DNA of 64,000 bases from Carex sylvatica (taxonomy: Eukaryota; Streptophyta; Magnoliopsida; Poales; Cyperaceae): the NCBI GenBank assembly GCA_964058845.1, contig CAXKVR010000021.1, forward strand, positions 310,001 through 374,000, written 5' to 3'. Below the pieces are notes generated by a model. The model was not told where the DNA came from. It worked only from the letters and a program-made list of their open reading frames with translations, and made no database searches. Of the stretch, positions 49,401 to 60,160 are shown piece by piece; position 1 is the stretch's first letter, and each line of letters begins with the position of its first letter. Position numbers and translations under genes: made by a program.

Positions 49401-51698
49401 AAAGAAAAAAAAAAAATTTTGAGGGACAAAGGTATTATAATTTACAAATAAAACAAGAACTACAAGTCAAAAGGGTATATTTGATACGTCAAGCTTCCAA
49501 TATTTACTAAGATTTTTTAACCCTTTGCAAACCTATACAAGATTGGCGCTCTCCAGCGAAAAAATAACCCAAAAATAGACAAAAATAAAAGGAAACAATG
49601 AAAAAGCATACCTTGATGGAGTTATCATAACTAACAGAGACCAAAACATCAACTAAAGGATGCCACTGCGCCATCTTCACATCTTGTGTGTGGCCTTGAA
49701 GCACTGCCACACAATCATATTCATCTCCAGGTTGTACCTCCCAAATCCATACTGTCTTGTCTCTGCTACATGTCGCCAGAAACATCCCCGAGCTGCTCCA
49801 CGACACACTCTTCACCTCATTCTCATGCCCCTGCCCGAAATATATTCAGAGTAAAATGCAGTTACAAGATGCCAGAAACCATCCTTTTTTCATTAAAAAC
49901 AAAAAAAAATACTTTTTTTATATTTCAGAACTTTAGCCTTTCCATTGATCTTTAACAGCATTAGAAATGCCAACCTGGTAAGACTATGTATGATGCTGAT
50001 TGAAATAGCTCGACCATTCAAATTTTGACGGGGGAATTTCATGTAGAGCCCTCAAAAACCTCAAAATTACATATTCCCCCCTCTAAAATAGCCCAACCAT
50101 TAAAATAGCCCAACCATTAAAATAGCCCAACCATTAAAATGAGTTTTATTAGAAAAGATAATAAACTTGGTCAATTTCTGAATTTGACATTATGAATTTT
50201 TGAGGGGAAATACATAATTTTGAGGTTTTGAGGGATATAGATGAAATTCTCCCAATTTTGATAAGCTGTAAAAAAAAATTAATAGTACAGCTGATCCAAC
50301 TCAAAGGTGTATACTGTCATTTAACTAAAATCCATGTATGAAAAATGGGATGGCAACTATTAAAACTAAACATGCTCTGATATTTACCTCCAGAGTAGCA
50401 ACACATTCAAAATCTCCACCGACATATTTCCAGATTGCAGTTGTGGAGTCAAAACTAGCTGTAGCCAAAAACTTGCCACATGGCGACCAAGCACAAGATC
50501 TGACAGTGCGTGTATGTGTGTCTTCTAGAATAGTCTGAGGAAGTTAAAAGAATAAATGATCATATGCTACAATTTAAATCACTGTATTGGGCAACAGCAC
50601 CCAAGTATTATAATAAAGAGAAAGAAAAAGACAATTAATTATCTTTGTTACTGAACAAATCATAATTACTGTAATCCAATTTTTATTACGAGATACTTAT
50701 TCTGTAAGTCCATATACGCATGTACTACTCTCTACCAATATTTTAAAAATCTGTCTCTAAACAGTTTAGCTGTGTGTGTGTGTGCCTTCTAGAATAGTCT
50801 GAGAAAGTCAAAACAATAAATGATCAAATACTGTATTGGACAACATCACCAACTACTAATAACAAAGATAAAAAAGGATAATAAATTGACGGTGATAATT
50901 AATTCTTTGTTCCTGAACAAGGGGTAATTAGTATAATCCAAAATTCATGTACGGGATACTAGTTCTGTAACAGTGCTGAGCAGTCCCACTGACAGGTGGG
51001 GCCCATTTGCCAGATCCCACCAACCACACAATAAACAGTTTTTGCATTTTATGTTCCAGCGCTCACAATCTAAATTTTCTCGTTCTGCCCCTTGTGTGTT
51101 TAGTAGCTCAATTATACAGTTTGAGACTAACCAAGGTAAAAAAACATCAATCTTTGCCAAATTACCATACTGGAGATTGTTCAAACACAACTAGAAAATA
51201 CCAGTAAAACTGAGGTTTACTTCAAACAAGTAAATGAATCAACGAAATGTAGAAGGATAGTTAATACCCTACCAAGCATTCCCACTGACAGGTGGGGCCC
51301 ATTTGCAAGAATCCCACCTACTATTTTCTAATTCCACCCCTGAGTATACAATTTTTAACATTCCCTTGTTATTGTAGCTAAATTATACAGTTTGAGACTA
51401 ATCAAGGTAAAAGGACATCAATCTCTTCTAATTGCCATACTAGAAAGTATCAGTACAACTGTAAATGCTCTTAAACAAGGTAGAAGGATAGTTCAAATCA
51501 TACCGAGCATTCCCACTGACGAGTGGGGCCCATTTGCCAGATCTTCACGGTCTTGTCGCCGCTACAGGAGGCCAGCATAGCGGGTGCACCGCCGCAGTTG
51601 TGCGGAGCCGGGTTCCAAGCGAGGCTCCATACCCGATCAGCATGACCTTCTAGTTTTTGCACCTCTCTGAGGTCAACGCTTGAATCCAACAATGCCAT
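46496..51698 (-). CDS. CIA1: Cytosolic iron-sulfur assembly protein CIA1/CIAO1 (WD40)
   Basis: Ten minus-strand exons join in phase to 351 residues: 51698-51504, 50534-50388, 49830-49612, 49209-49145, 48013-47948, 47864-47790, 47683-47621, 47443-47374, 47150-47067 and 46567-46496. CIA1 is a seven-bladed WD40 propeller of the CIA targeting complex, which passes Fe-S clusters to cytosolic and nuclear apoproteins. The repeats are visible as [15 protein letters not shown]...[22 protein letters not shown]...[21 protein letters not shown]...[24 protein letters not shown]...[20 protein letters not shown]...[24 protein letters not shown] and [13 protein letters not shown]...[11 protein letters not shown]. 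Length and order equal those of the plant orthologue. An upstream in-frame ATG at 51752 would add 18 residues; the ATG at 51698 fits the family better. Confidence 0.93.
48165..49090. mobile_element. MITE family A copy in CIA1 intron 4, split by a nested MITE
   Basis: It begins AGTGAGGCTATGGTACTATG and ends CATAGTCCCATAGCCTCACT. The nested 595-base hAT-type MITE at 48207-48801 interrupts it after GTCCGTAC. Removing the nested element and one target copy restores the family consensus ggtccgtactatggatcaat. Confidence 0.8.
48207..48801. mobile_element. hAT-type MITE nested in MITE family A
   Basis: Perfect 16-base ends CAAGGTTCTAAATAGC / GCTATTTAGAACCTTG are flanked by GTCCGTAC on both sides (48199-48206 and 48802-48809). 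The subterminal region is packed with tagcg and cgcta words. A second, older copy is at 60971-61573. Confidence 0.88.
50030..50253. mobile_element. MITE in CIA1 intron 2 with a 17-bp tandem repeat
   Basis: Inverted ends gggggaatttcatgtagag and its complement end atgaaattctccc. The flanking 9-mers AATTTTGAC and AATTTTGAT differ only in the last base. About 50082-50140 holds three copies of aaaatagcccaaccatt. Confidence 0.7.
50970..51540. repeat. Partial copies of CIA1 exon 1 end inside intron 1
   Basis: The last 45 or so bases of exon 1 (51504-51548, with the word gtggggcccatttgc) occur two more times in intron 1, at about 51271-51316 and 50975-51020. Each comes with flanking intron sequence that also repeats (acagtttgagacta(a/c)(t/c)caagg). 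The middle copy keeps a donor-like GGTAGG. The offsets are about 231 and 296 bases. Confidence 0.8.
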
Positions 51699-51715
51699 TC
51701 TGAGAAGAGCGAAAG

Positions 51716-52010
51716 AGAGAGAAGGAATCGGGTTTTGGTTTCCAAAGTCCAACTGCGATCACTTCGTTTCGTTCATGTGTTAGGGTTTTTTGGTTTTGTT
51801 GTGGCGGCGAACTATGTAGTCAATTTTGGAGCGAGTTGTCCAGGCAACTATTACATTGTGAGTTTGTGACAAGTGACAACTTGGTGGGATGAGACTTGAG
51901 AGAAGGAATCGGGTTTTGGTTTCCAAAGTCCAACTGCGATCACTTCGTTTCTTTCTTTCGTGTGTTAGGGTTTTTTGGTTTTTTTGTGGCGGAGAAATGT
52001 GTAGCCATTT
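51716..52010. repeat. Duplicated 5' leader/promoter segment of CIA1
   Basis: About 100 bases from gaaggaatcgggttttggtt at 51721 are repeated at 51902 with few changes (offset 181 bases). A further weak match continues beyond (ttttggagcg near 51826 and 52129). The first copy is the presumed CIA1 leader; the second lies upstream in the promoter. Confidence 0.75.
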
Positions 52011-52740
52011 TTTTGGGGAAATATTTTTACAGAACAGTTTTGGCTCTATGCAGCGCAAGAACCATATGCATCTTGTTTATGTGCTTTATGAAGCCTAAAC
52101 TGATCTGTTAAAATCTTTACCCCATTTTTGGAGCGGATTGTACAGGCAATAGTGGACAGTTTTTTATGTTTTTTTAGCATTTCGAATTAAGAAAATTAAA
52201 TTTATAGAACAGAGTTGGAAAATTAAAAAAAATATTCAAAGCCTTGTTACAATACTTTTTTAAATGCTAAGATAATAAATCGGAGATTTTTCATGTTGAG
52301 ATGGTTTTATTATTCTGTGTTAAATAATTGTACAGAAATGAAAAATATCAGAAAAAAAAAAATTAGGCATAACAAATGAGTGAGCGTATGGTAATATGCA
52401 TATTACATAGCGATTTATACTATGAATATATTCATTTTCAAAGTTTAATTAACCGATTTAAATTGTTTGCATAATTTCTGTATAAAAATATACTTATAGA
52501 TTAAATTTTATATATACTTTCTAACTTTTTCGAATTTTTTAGATAGTTAAAAAATTACTTAATTTAAAACTTTTCAGTCATTTTTATTAATACTCTAAAA
52601 AAAAGAAAATTTTAAAAATGCTCCTGCCATCTATTTTTTTCAAAACTGTTCCGACCGCCAGGCCCATTAGTAGCCCAGATCCTCTAGCAGACTGTCCGGA
52701 CCACCTTTAGGGACCAGATTGCCTGGGGTCCGGACAGTCC
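52011..52740. other. CIA1 upstream intergenic sequence
   Basis: AT-rich. Bases 52381-52600 are a degraded copy of MITE family A (tgagcgtatggtaatatgcat). Bases 52670-52740 hold an inverted pair around ctgtccggacc and ggtccggacag. No gene is seen. Confidence 0.4.
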
Positions 52741-53840
52741 TTTTTTTTTTTAGAGATCTGAATATTTTTTATTTAAATAATTTTGTGAAGAAAAAAATTT
52801 TCTTGTTTAAAATGTATGTCAAAAAATAAGACATTCGTAACTATTTATAACTTTGATTTGATTTGTCAGTTGGATATCATAAGTCTAAAGATAACACTAA
52901 TTAAGAACTTGGCCTTGATTCTAAAAAATTTATTTTATTCAAATATATACAAGAAAATATAGTTAGATTGTCTCAATGATGTCAACTTCTTCTTTTTTTT
53001 AGAAAATATAGTTAAATGCGCGACAATGCGGTGCAAATCTGACCTCTGCTGGTAAATCAACAAGTCTGGACTGATGCAGGGACCAAACTGCAAAAGTGAT
53101 TATACCAGCATATAGAGCATTCAAAAATGCACATAATTGAACAAATTTAAATTTATTTGGATTTTTCTATAATTAGTTATGAATTTTCAAAGTTCAACTT
53201 TTGAAAAAACTTTAAACATCCATAACTTTGGCTATGAAAGTCGGATTTGTGCGTATGACCACTTTTCGGAAAGGAGGGGACAAGACGGATCTAAATTTTG
53301 CCTAGGGATAACCCCCGGGCATCCAAAGCATCAGAATTTCAAAGAATATCATTTAGTGCCTCAAAAATTCAGTTTAAGTTTTTGTTCGACGGTAGGCATA
53401 CAACGATCGGTATTTTGTTTAGTCAAAAGACCAAGAGATTATTCAAGAATTATTCATATAATTATTTTAAAATGCATTTACTATTTATTGTGTTCGTTTG
53501 ACTATCTCCGAGCAAATGGTATATGTTGACAGTAATCAAATAATCCAATTATTCTACAAAATAAAAATAAAAAAAGTTGACATCATTAAGGCAATCTAAC
53601 TATATTTTCTTGTGTATATTTGAATAAAATAATTTTTTTAAAATCAAGATCAAGTCCTTAATTAATGTTATCTTTAGACTTGTGATATCCAACTGACAAA
53701 TCAAATTAAAGTTATAAAGAGTTACGCTATCACTTCATAAATATATCAAATGTCTTATTTTTTGGCATACTCTAAATAAGAAAACTTTTTCTTCACAAAA
53801 TTATTTAAATAAAAAATATTCAGATCTCTAAAAAAAAAAA
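52741..53840. mobile_element. 1.1-kb element with about 260-bp terminal inverted repeats
   Basis: The left arm starts agagatctgaatattttttat at 52751, after a T run. The right arm is its complement and ends at 53829 in front of an A run. The arms can be followed for about 260 bases each (words caagaaaatatagttagattg and complement near 52951 and 53604). The central 530 bases are of different composition and lack arm sequence. MULE-like architecture is likely, but the target duplication is hidden by the homopolymer flanks. Confidence 0.7.
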
Positions 53841-54422
53841 AAAAAACTCATTTTTCACTCCTTTCTCTCTCCTCGGTTGGCAGTCCTCTTCTTCTTCTCT
53901 AATGTAAATTCTTTTTTTATCTTTAAAAATTTTATTTATATTTTCAGTAGGTCAATAATTATTATAGTTAATTTATTATTTTTAGTAGGTTAATTTTATT
54001 TATACTTTTTTCTTTAAGTTACAAAAGAGTTTATTATTGCTCATCAAAGTATTATAAAAAAAAAAAACTTAGATTCAAATCGTTTATTAAAATTAGCACT
54101 AATTTTAATTTTAAAGTGGTCTGTGCGGTTCCACCACGAACCGGATTGGCCTAAAAAATTGGGTTACAGTTGTATCAGTACCGGAAACAATAGTTCTAGC
54201 AGAGAAGATATAAAATATATGCGTGGAAACACAAAATCAAATTAGGAAAAATAATTAAATACAATGAATTGGATGCTTTAACTGTAACAGTACAGGATAA
54301 AACAAAATCAAATTAGGAAAAATAAAATACAATGAATTGGATGCTTTAATTGAAACAGTACAGATTGGTATTTATGTTTGTTGATAAAATGTTCACATAG
54401 TTGAAGGCTTTAACTGAAACAA
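53841..54422. other. Intergenic sequence downstream of the CYP74 gene
   Basis: AT-rich sequence with a direct repeat of about 60 bases around aaaatcaaattaggaaaaata (54234 and 54305 areas). It probably includes the 3' untranslated region of the CYP74 gene. No gene is seen. Confidence 0.45.
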
Positions 54423-55874
54423 TTAGACCTTCTGAAAAGACTTGAATGTGACCTTGGGCTCAAGTGGCAGCTCACCGATTTCTCCGGTAAAAGTGTCGTA
54501 TCGGAGAAACAGCTCCACCACAAAGAGCCGACCGACCAAAACCACAATATCCTTGCCGGGACACTGCTTGTTTGTTATGGCTGGTTCGTCTGTCTCTCGA
54601 CCATTCGACCAATAAACGTACTGCAAAAGCTTCTCTCCTTGACCCACAAATCGATCTGCTACGAATTGTTCGCCATTGGCAAACACCTTCTCATCTCTCG
54701 TGACGATTGTTTGGTACCCAAATATCATTTCCCCCTTCTTAACCTTGTAAGCTGCGTCGTGGCTTTCTATAATCAAGTCGGCACGTGCACGGCCATACTG
54801 GTACTCTACTGGTGGGTTCAGGCGTAATGCCTCATACACAACTGATTTTGTCAGATTCATCTTTTCCAAGCTGGCTAGTGTTACCGATCCGTTCTCAGAT
54901 TGCACCACCGACCGGATTTCTTCGGAGAGTTCATTATGCAATTTCGGTCCCGCTTCAACTAGCCATTTCAGGAGGGAAGGCAGAAAGATCTTGATACCAC
55001 CATACGCATTGAAAATGGTAGCGAATATTAGGTTGTGGAGCGCCACATTGTGTGATATCCCGAGTTGTTCTGCACCAGTAAGAAAAGATTTACCGGCATT
55101 GGTAAAATATTTCTCTAAGGTTTTGTAATCAGATTTGACAAGAAATGGTGGGAGGTGAAAATTGTGTAACAAGAAATCCTCTAATGGCCAAGGAAGGAGA
55201 TTTGTCACTTTGCTGATTAGTGGGTGGAGTTGGAAGAACAGCCATTTCATTGCCATGGCAGAAGCAGTGGGGCCAATGGCAACGCTCGGTAACTCACCCT
55301 CGAAGAATGCACTACACATGAAATCGAAGGAGGCAGATTCATTTAATGTGTTGAACTCAGTGGGGCCAGAGGAATCCAATGTATTGTATATGTTATCAAA
55401 TAGCGAACCATAGATCTCACGGAACGACGGTATAACATAATCTTTGCGAGAGGCAATGAGGCCAATGATTAGGGTTTTGAGAGAGGTATGTAGAGGATCA
55501 GTGGTATCGAGATACGCCAATGGTCGGTGGCCCGAGTAGAGAGAGAAAGGTGGAAGATATGTACCAGTGAGTGTGTTTGTTTTGTCAACTTTAGATGAGT
55601 CCAAGAGGACCTGGAAACTGGAGGCATCAAGGACAGCCACTACACGGGGGTCACTGGAGAGGAACGGACCAGGTGGCATATTGAGCCGGAGCACAGTCGA
55701 GTTGTGCTTTGAGATTCGGGACTTGAAGTATGTAATGTGGCCTTGAAAGTAGTAGAAATTTAGCCGGTCCCACATAGGAGAGAAAAAGGGTACTCCACAG
55801 CTGCCCGGTATTGGTTTTATCGGTAGGCCGGACGGTGAGAGCTCTTCACCGGTACAGTTGTTGGTTGTGTCCAT
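54423..55874 (-). CDS. CYP74-family cytochrome P450 (oxylipin hydroperoxide-metabolising)
   Basis: An intronless frame of 483 residues on the minus strand. CYP74 enzymes rearrange or cleave fatty-acid hydroperoxides without O2 or reductase, as allene oxide synthase, hydroperoxide lyase, divinyl ether synthase or epoxyalcohol synthase. Visible features are the N-terminal LPIKPIPGSCGVPF...RLNFYYFQG, the I-helix centre FNAYGG (288-293), ExxR at 348-351 (EALRLNPPVEYQYGRA), and the heme loop NKQCPGKD with the thiolate Cys438. There is no chloroplast transit peptide: the conserved part begins about residue 14. That points to the CYP74C/D-like, non-plastid type rather than plastid AOS (CYP74A). The exact reaction cannot be read off safely. 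The frame is complete with no damage. Confidence 0.92.
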   Translation of the reverse strand: MDTTNNCTGEELSPSGLPIKPIPGSCGVPFFSPMWDRLNFYYFQGHITYFKSRISKHNSTVLRLNMPPGPFLSSDPRVVAVLDASSFQVLLDSSKVDKTNTLTGTYLPPFSLYSGHRPLAYLDTTDPLHTSLKTLIIGLIASRKDYVIPSFREIYGSLFDNIYNTLDSSGPTEFNTLNESASFDFMCSAFFEGELPSVAIGPTASAMAMKWLFFQLHPLISKVTNLLPWPLEDFLLHNFHLPPFLVKSDYKTLEKYFTNAGKSFLTGAEQLGISHNVALHNLIFATIFNAYGGIKIFLPSLLKWLVEAGPKLHNELSEEIRSVVQSENGSVTLASLEKMNLTKSVVYEALRLNPPVEYQYGRARADLIIESHDAAYKVKKGEMIFGYQTIVTRDEKVFANGEQFVADRFVGQGEKLLQYVYWSNGRETDEPAITNKQCPGKDIVVLVGRLFVVELFLRYDTFTGEIGELPLEPKVTFKSFQKV

Positions 55875-55963
55875 GGGGATATAGTGAATCCTGTGAGATG
55901 GGGATCATACACTGATAGATGAGAAATATAGTGATAGTGATGAAGTGTGTGTACTTTCCTCTG

Positions 55964-55970
55964 TATATAT
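55964..55970 (-). promoter_or_regulatory. Probable TATA box of the CYP74 gene
   Basis: The minus strand reads catatatacag, centred about 90 bases upstream of the start codon, with CT-rich sequence between. This is a normal plant TATA-to-ATG distance. Confidence 0.45.
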
Positions 55971-55974
55971 GATT

Positions 55975-57535
55975 TATCAAAACTAATATTTAATAACTAG
56001 GTCAATAATGACTTGAGGCAACTTGTTCATAAAAATGAATTAAGTGTGCACCACGCAAGGAATGTGATTTCCAATATATATATATATATATATACAATAT
56101 TTATGCATTGAAAGACGGTAAGGAAATTAAACAATCAAAACAATAATGAAGAAAATTCTTCTTTTATTAACTTGTTTTTTTTTAAGTACATGTTGGACAG
56201 GCAACCTCACACGTCGAAGAACAATATTGTCTTTATTACGAAACTAAATTAAATGTTGGTTCTCATTTGTTCTCTTATTAACTTGCTAATAGAATAAATA
56301 TGGAAACAAAGAAATTAAAAGTTGGTCATGTAAAGCTATTAGAAAGATTTGTATTATATATACATAGCACACACCTTTATTCTAAAAGTCTCTTCCATGA
56401 AATTAAATGGGAGAAAAATCATGTACTCTCTCTAACATACAACAATTCTCCTTCCATATAGATTTTCAATTTTTTGTGTGTCCGTAATTTCTGATAAAAA
56501 TTACAAACATATATATATATAGTTGTCAAGAAATAAAAAAAAATGAAATAAAAATGAAAAGTAGAACATGCTGTTAGTTCAAGTCTTAGCTACTTGGCTA
56601 GTTAATTAATTAATTAATTAATTAAGTGTATTTCTGATTTCCTCAATCTGGATGAATCAATGAAGCCAGCAAGAAATTAACCTGCATGTTGTAATGTTCC
56701 AACCACCTAGATCTGGTGTCTGTCACATTATTAATTCTGTATATATATACAGTACTTAATTCTGATTTCCCATATATAGAAGTTTGACTCATATGATAGA
56801 ATCTCAGATTGATAGAACTAAACAATTATTAATTGCCACTTCAACTTCAATCTACTTTTGTTTTAAGTTGGTGCATTTTAATTCTGACATTTTTGTTTTG
56901 TTCTTCTGTTGAACAGGCTGTAATAATTAAAGAAGAAGGGTAATATTGTCCTTCTAATATTCAATGATATTAATATTTATTCTTAATTAATTAAATTAAG
57001 TGAAGAGGATATTAATAAATTAAGTGAGTTTAGATGATAAATAATTAATTTTGAATTTTTGATGAAATTAAAACATCTAAATTAATTAAGTTGTGATGTA
57101 AATACATCTAAATTTCTCAACTTTAAAAAGCTAGTAAAAGGTTAATAGTAAAAAAAAAAGAAAACAATTGAATTATTCAAATCATCTGGCTATTGGACCA
57201 CAATGAGTTTAAATTTCAGACATCAGGGTTCATATTTCAAATGACGAATTCAAACCGTTCAAACCGATTTACTCTATGAGTGAAGTGTTTACATCTAAAA
57301 TATATATTGTTTTTGAGTTATTTTAGTATCAAATTCAGCAGTAAAAAATGATGAAAAATGAATGCATTAAAGTTAACGTAAAATCTCTCACATTTGACCA
57401 CTTGATTTGATATTAAATAAATTCAAAAAATTATAAATTATGTATTTAAATGTATAACAAATGAACTAGATTGGTTTGAATGATTTGAATTCACTGTTTG
57501 AAATCAATTCGATGAGTTTTGAAGTTAGTGTAATA
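55975..57535. other. CYP74 upstream intergenic sequence
   Basis: AT-rich, with TTAA and TA microsatellites (56080, 56510, 56600). Bases 57220-57540 resemble the MITE type of 40523-40929. No gene is seen. Confidence 0.4.
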
Positions 57536-58337
57536 TAGACTAATATGATTATCCTAAGTACTATGTGTAGTCAAATGCCAATATATATGATTATCCTACG
57601 AGGATGGTTTAGTCAAATGCCAATGGGGTATATATTATTGGCATCCAGCTGGAAAGAAATTAAGCATTGATTGCTCCATGATCCACGCCAGAGAGTTCTC
57701 ATATTTAAAATTATCCGAACTGGAGTTGGGAAACAAAATACTGTAGAAGTATAATTGATTGTTTTGTTAAAGGATAACTTGTATTTTTTTTTCAGACGAG
57801 AGTTCAAATACTTTTAATTTTTGTGTTTTTGTTTTTATTTTTACAATTTTAATAATATAAAATTTAAAACTTAAAATGTTAAAATAAAATTGTTAGATAT
57901 GATATATATTATTTTTTTAATGCATACGTAAAAGATCACAATATTTTCATAATGTTTTGATTAGCATCAAGTCCTTGTAAAAATATACCGATCGATATGG
58001 ACAAATTCTGGATGTTAATTATCTGAATTGAGAGATCAAAAACAAAATATAGATCACATCTAGTAGTTTTATTTTGATAAATAAATTTAAAAATTTTTGT
58101 TATTAAAAAATTAAAAATAAAAGCACAAAAATATAAAGGCATTTAAACCCTCCTCTCTTTTTTTTTTGACATGATACTTTTTATTCAGTCTTTCTCCATA
58201 TTGTTACAAAATGACATAAATGATTAATCTTAATTTACTCTTGATTACGTGGTCAGCTTATGTTTTTGAGATTCCAGATGTTGGTTGAGTTGTAATGATC
58301 ATAATGAAATGGTGGATTAGTTATAATAAAACAGGAT

Positions 58338-58340
<3 letters not shown>

Positions 58341-58398
<58 letters not shown>
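58341..58398. repeat. (TA)n microsatellite
   Basis: About 29 consecutive TA units. Confidence 0.9.
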
Positions 58399-58401
<3 letters not shown>

Positions 58402-59642
58402 GCTTAATGGTCATTATGTACTAGAGCAAACACATATATAGAGGCGGGTCTATATATATATTGATGAAAGGAGTGTTTAGCCACCTTCATAATTTTAAAA
58501 ATATTAATTATGTATTTTGAAATTTAAATTAATTTGTTTTTTTTTAGTATTTATTGTTGAAACTTTAAGTTAAAAACTCAAAATTTTCAATTCAATATAT
58601 TTGTTTAAAATCTCCATTTGTGATATTAAAAAACCAGATGATTAAATTGAAACTTGATTATTTAATTATCTCTGCTCAATTCTTTTTTTCTTTTTTTGAG
58701 GAAAATCTCTGCTCAATTCTGAAAGCACCAAGACATCTGTTGATTAATGTATATCTTTTTATATTCATGGCGTGCTCAATGAGTAACAATAACCTCAGTT
58801 TATCTTAGTTGCGGTTTCATTTTACACGATGAGACATAATACGCTTAAGGACAGTGCTTCACACAATCCGAGTAACTCTATTTTAATTTGATTAATTTAT
58901 ATTAATTAATTTATAACTATTTGAATATTCTAAAAATTTATCCCAACATTTATATGGTTCATCCCCTAAAAAAATAATAAATGTGTGCATGTAGTTTTCT
59001 AGTTAGAATTTCATTATTTTGTGGTTATGAAGACTTGATTTAAATTTTAACTGTTATATATTATGTATTTTATGTTTGAGCTCCCAATTTTAATTTTCTG
59101 GTTACGCAACTGCAACACATGTATTAATTATACATAGGTTTGCATTATCTAATTCCTTAATCATAAACCTTAATTACCAGGTCAAATTTTTTCTGCTTAA
59201 CTATTATACTATTCCACAATTTTTATTAGAGAAATTATCTAGTGAGTAACATAAAGCCAATAATGAGTCATGACACCTAACGTCATAAGTATACTTATGG
59301 AAACAAGTGAGTTGCCACAATTTTTATTAAAGTAAACACACAATAGTAGAGAGATTCTAAAAATTGTAAAATTTTGTTTCAAAGTACATTTTTATATGAA
59401 AATAATGTTTAATATTTAAATTCTGAAAAATAAAATTATGAATCTATAGTACCGGTAGATAAATAATTACCATATCCGGATAGTCCTCACAACAAAATGA
59501 CAAATTATACTAGAGGGATTGCAATTCCAAGTTTATTTAACTCGGCCCAAAACACAATTTAGGCCCACTGAAAACTTAGCCCGCTTCTACTTCTCTCATT
59601 CGGTTCAATTAGTCTAATCAACTCTTTGCTAAATATTATGTG

Positions 59643-59787
59643 TTCGGATCCCCTAAAGTAAAACAAATTTTGACTTTAGATCTGAACCTTCCGGATCAAT
59701 CGGGGACTCTTTAATATTTGTGCAAGAGCAGATCAGACGGTCTAGATCCAAAATCAGAATTTGGGTTACTTTAGGGGATACGAATTC
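59643..59787. mobile_element. Small MITE in the duplicated promoter, copy in left unit
   Basis: The ends cggatcccctaaagtaaaac and (gttt)actttaggggatacg are inverted. The middle carries the inverted words agatc(t/c)gaac and gtctagatc. The copy in the right unit is 63725-63872, so the insertion predates the duplication. Related sequence lies at 1500-1640 and 37320-37500. Confidence 0.6.
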
Positions 59788-59874
59788 GCTAAATTATTGC
59801 AATCGAAGAAGGAACCGAGCTCTTCTCTTCTCTCCTCCGTCGATTCTAAGCAGCAAATCCATTTCAGATTTGGA

Positions 59875-59928
59875 ATGGGGACGTTGGATGCACTATACCG
59901 TGTCGTGATGCGTTTGAAGTCAATTTGA
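59875..59928 (+). pseudogene. Truncated first exon of QCR9-like gene, left copy
   Basis: ATG at 59875 encodes MGTLDALYRVVMR and then runs into unrelated sequence (LKSI and TGA). The break, after GTGATGCGTT at about 59916, joins the right half of a MITE of the 40523-40929 type. The leader and promoter are nearly identical to those of the right copy. The retained residues match the family better than the right copy does (YRVVMR against YHVVMR). Confidence 0.55.
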
Positions 59929-60160
59929 AAAGTTATAAATTTTGTATGTAAACGCACAACTAATGAAATAGATCGGTTTGAACGGTTTGAATTTACCGTT
60001 TGAAGTCAATTTAATAGGTTTTAGAGTTTGTGTTATATAAGTTGAAATGATACTGATGTTATACTAGCCAAACTCTATAATACTAATTAATGTCATGATA
60101 CTAGTCAGACTTTATATAATATCTAATCACACTTTATATAATATCAGTGATTAGAAGACC
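59929..60160. mobile_element. Half of a MULE-like MITE
   Basis: The sequence from aatttgaaaagttataaatt to atactagccaaactctata equals the right half of the 407-base MITE in kelch intron 6. The left half is missing, replaced by the truncated QCR9-like exon. Confidence 0.65.

Larger units (their letters stand above)
57540..59928. repeat. Tandem segmental duplication, left unit
   Basis: Bases 57590-57750 match 60210-60310 and 60720-60770 (gtcaaatgccaatggggtata, ggcatccagctggaa). Bases 58440-59915 match 62960-63980 (agtgagtaacataaagccaat, gagtcatgacacctaacgt, gaaggaaccgagctcttctc). The left unit contains a long TA microsatellite and ends inside the QCR9-like reading frame. Confidence 0.8.

Noticed and set aside
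51889..52111. Two overlapping plus-strand frames of about 70 residues upstream of CIA1
   Set aside because: Antisense to the duplicated CIA1 leader; aromatic-rich and without any domain.
53179..53529. 116-residue plus-strand frame in the long-TIR element
   Set aside because: No recognisable domain, and a competing overlapping frame in the same place; kept only as captured sequence of unknown origin.
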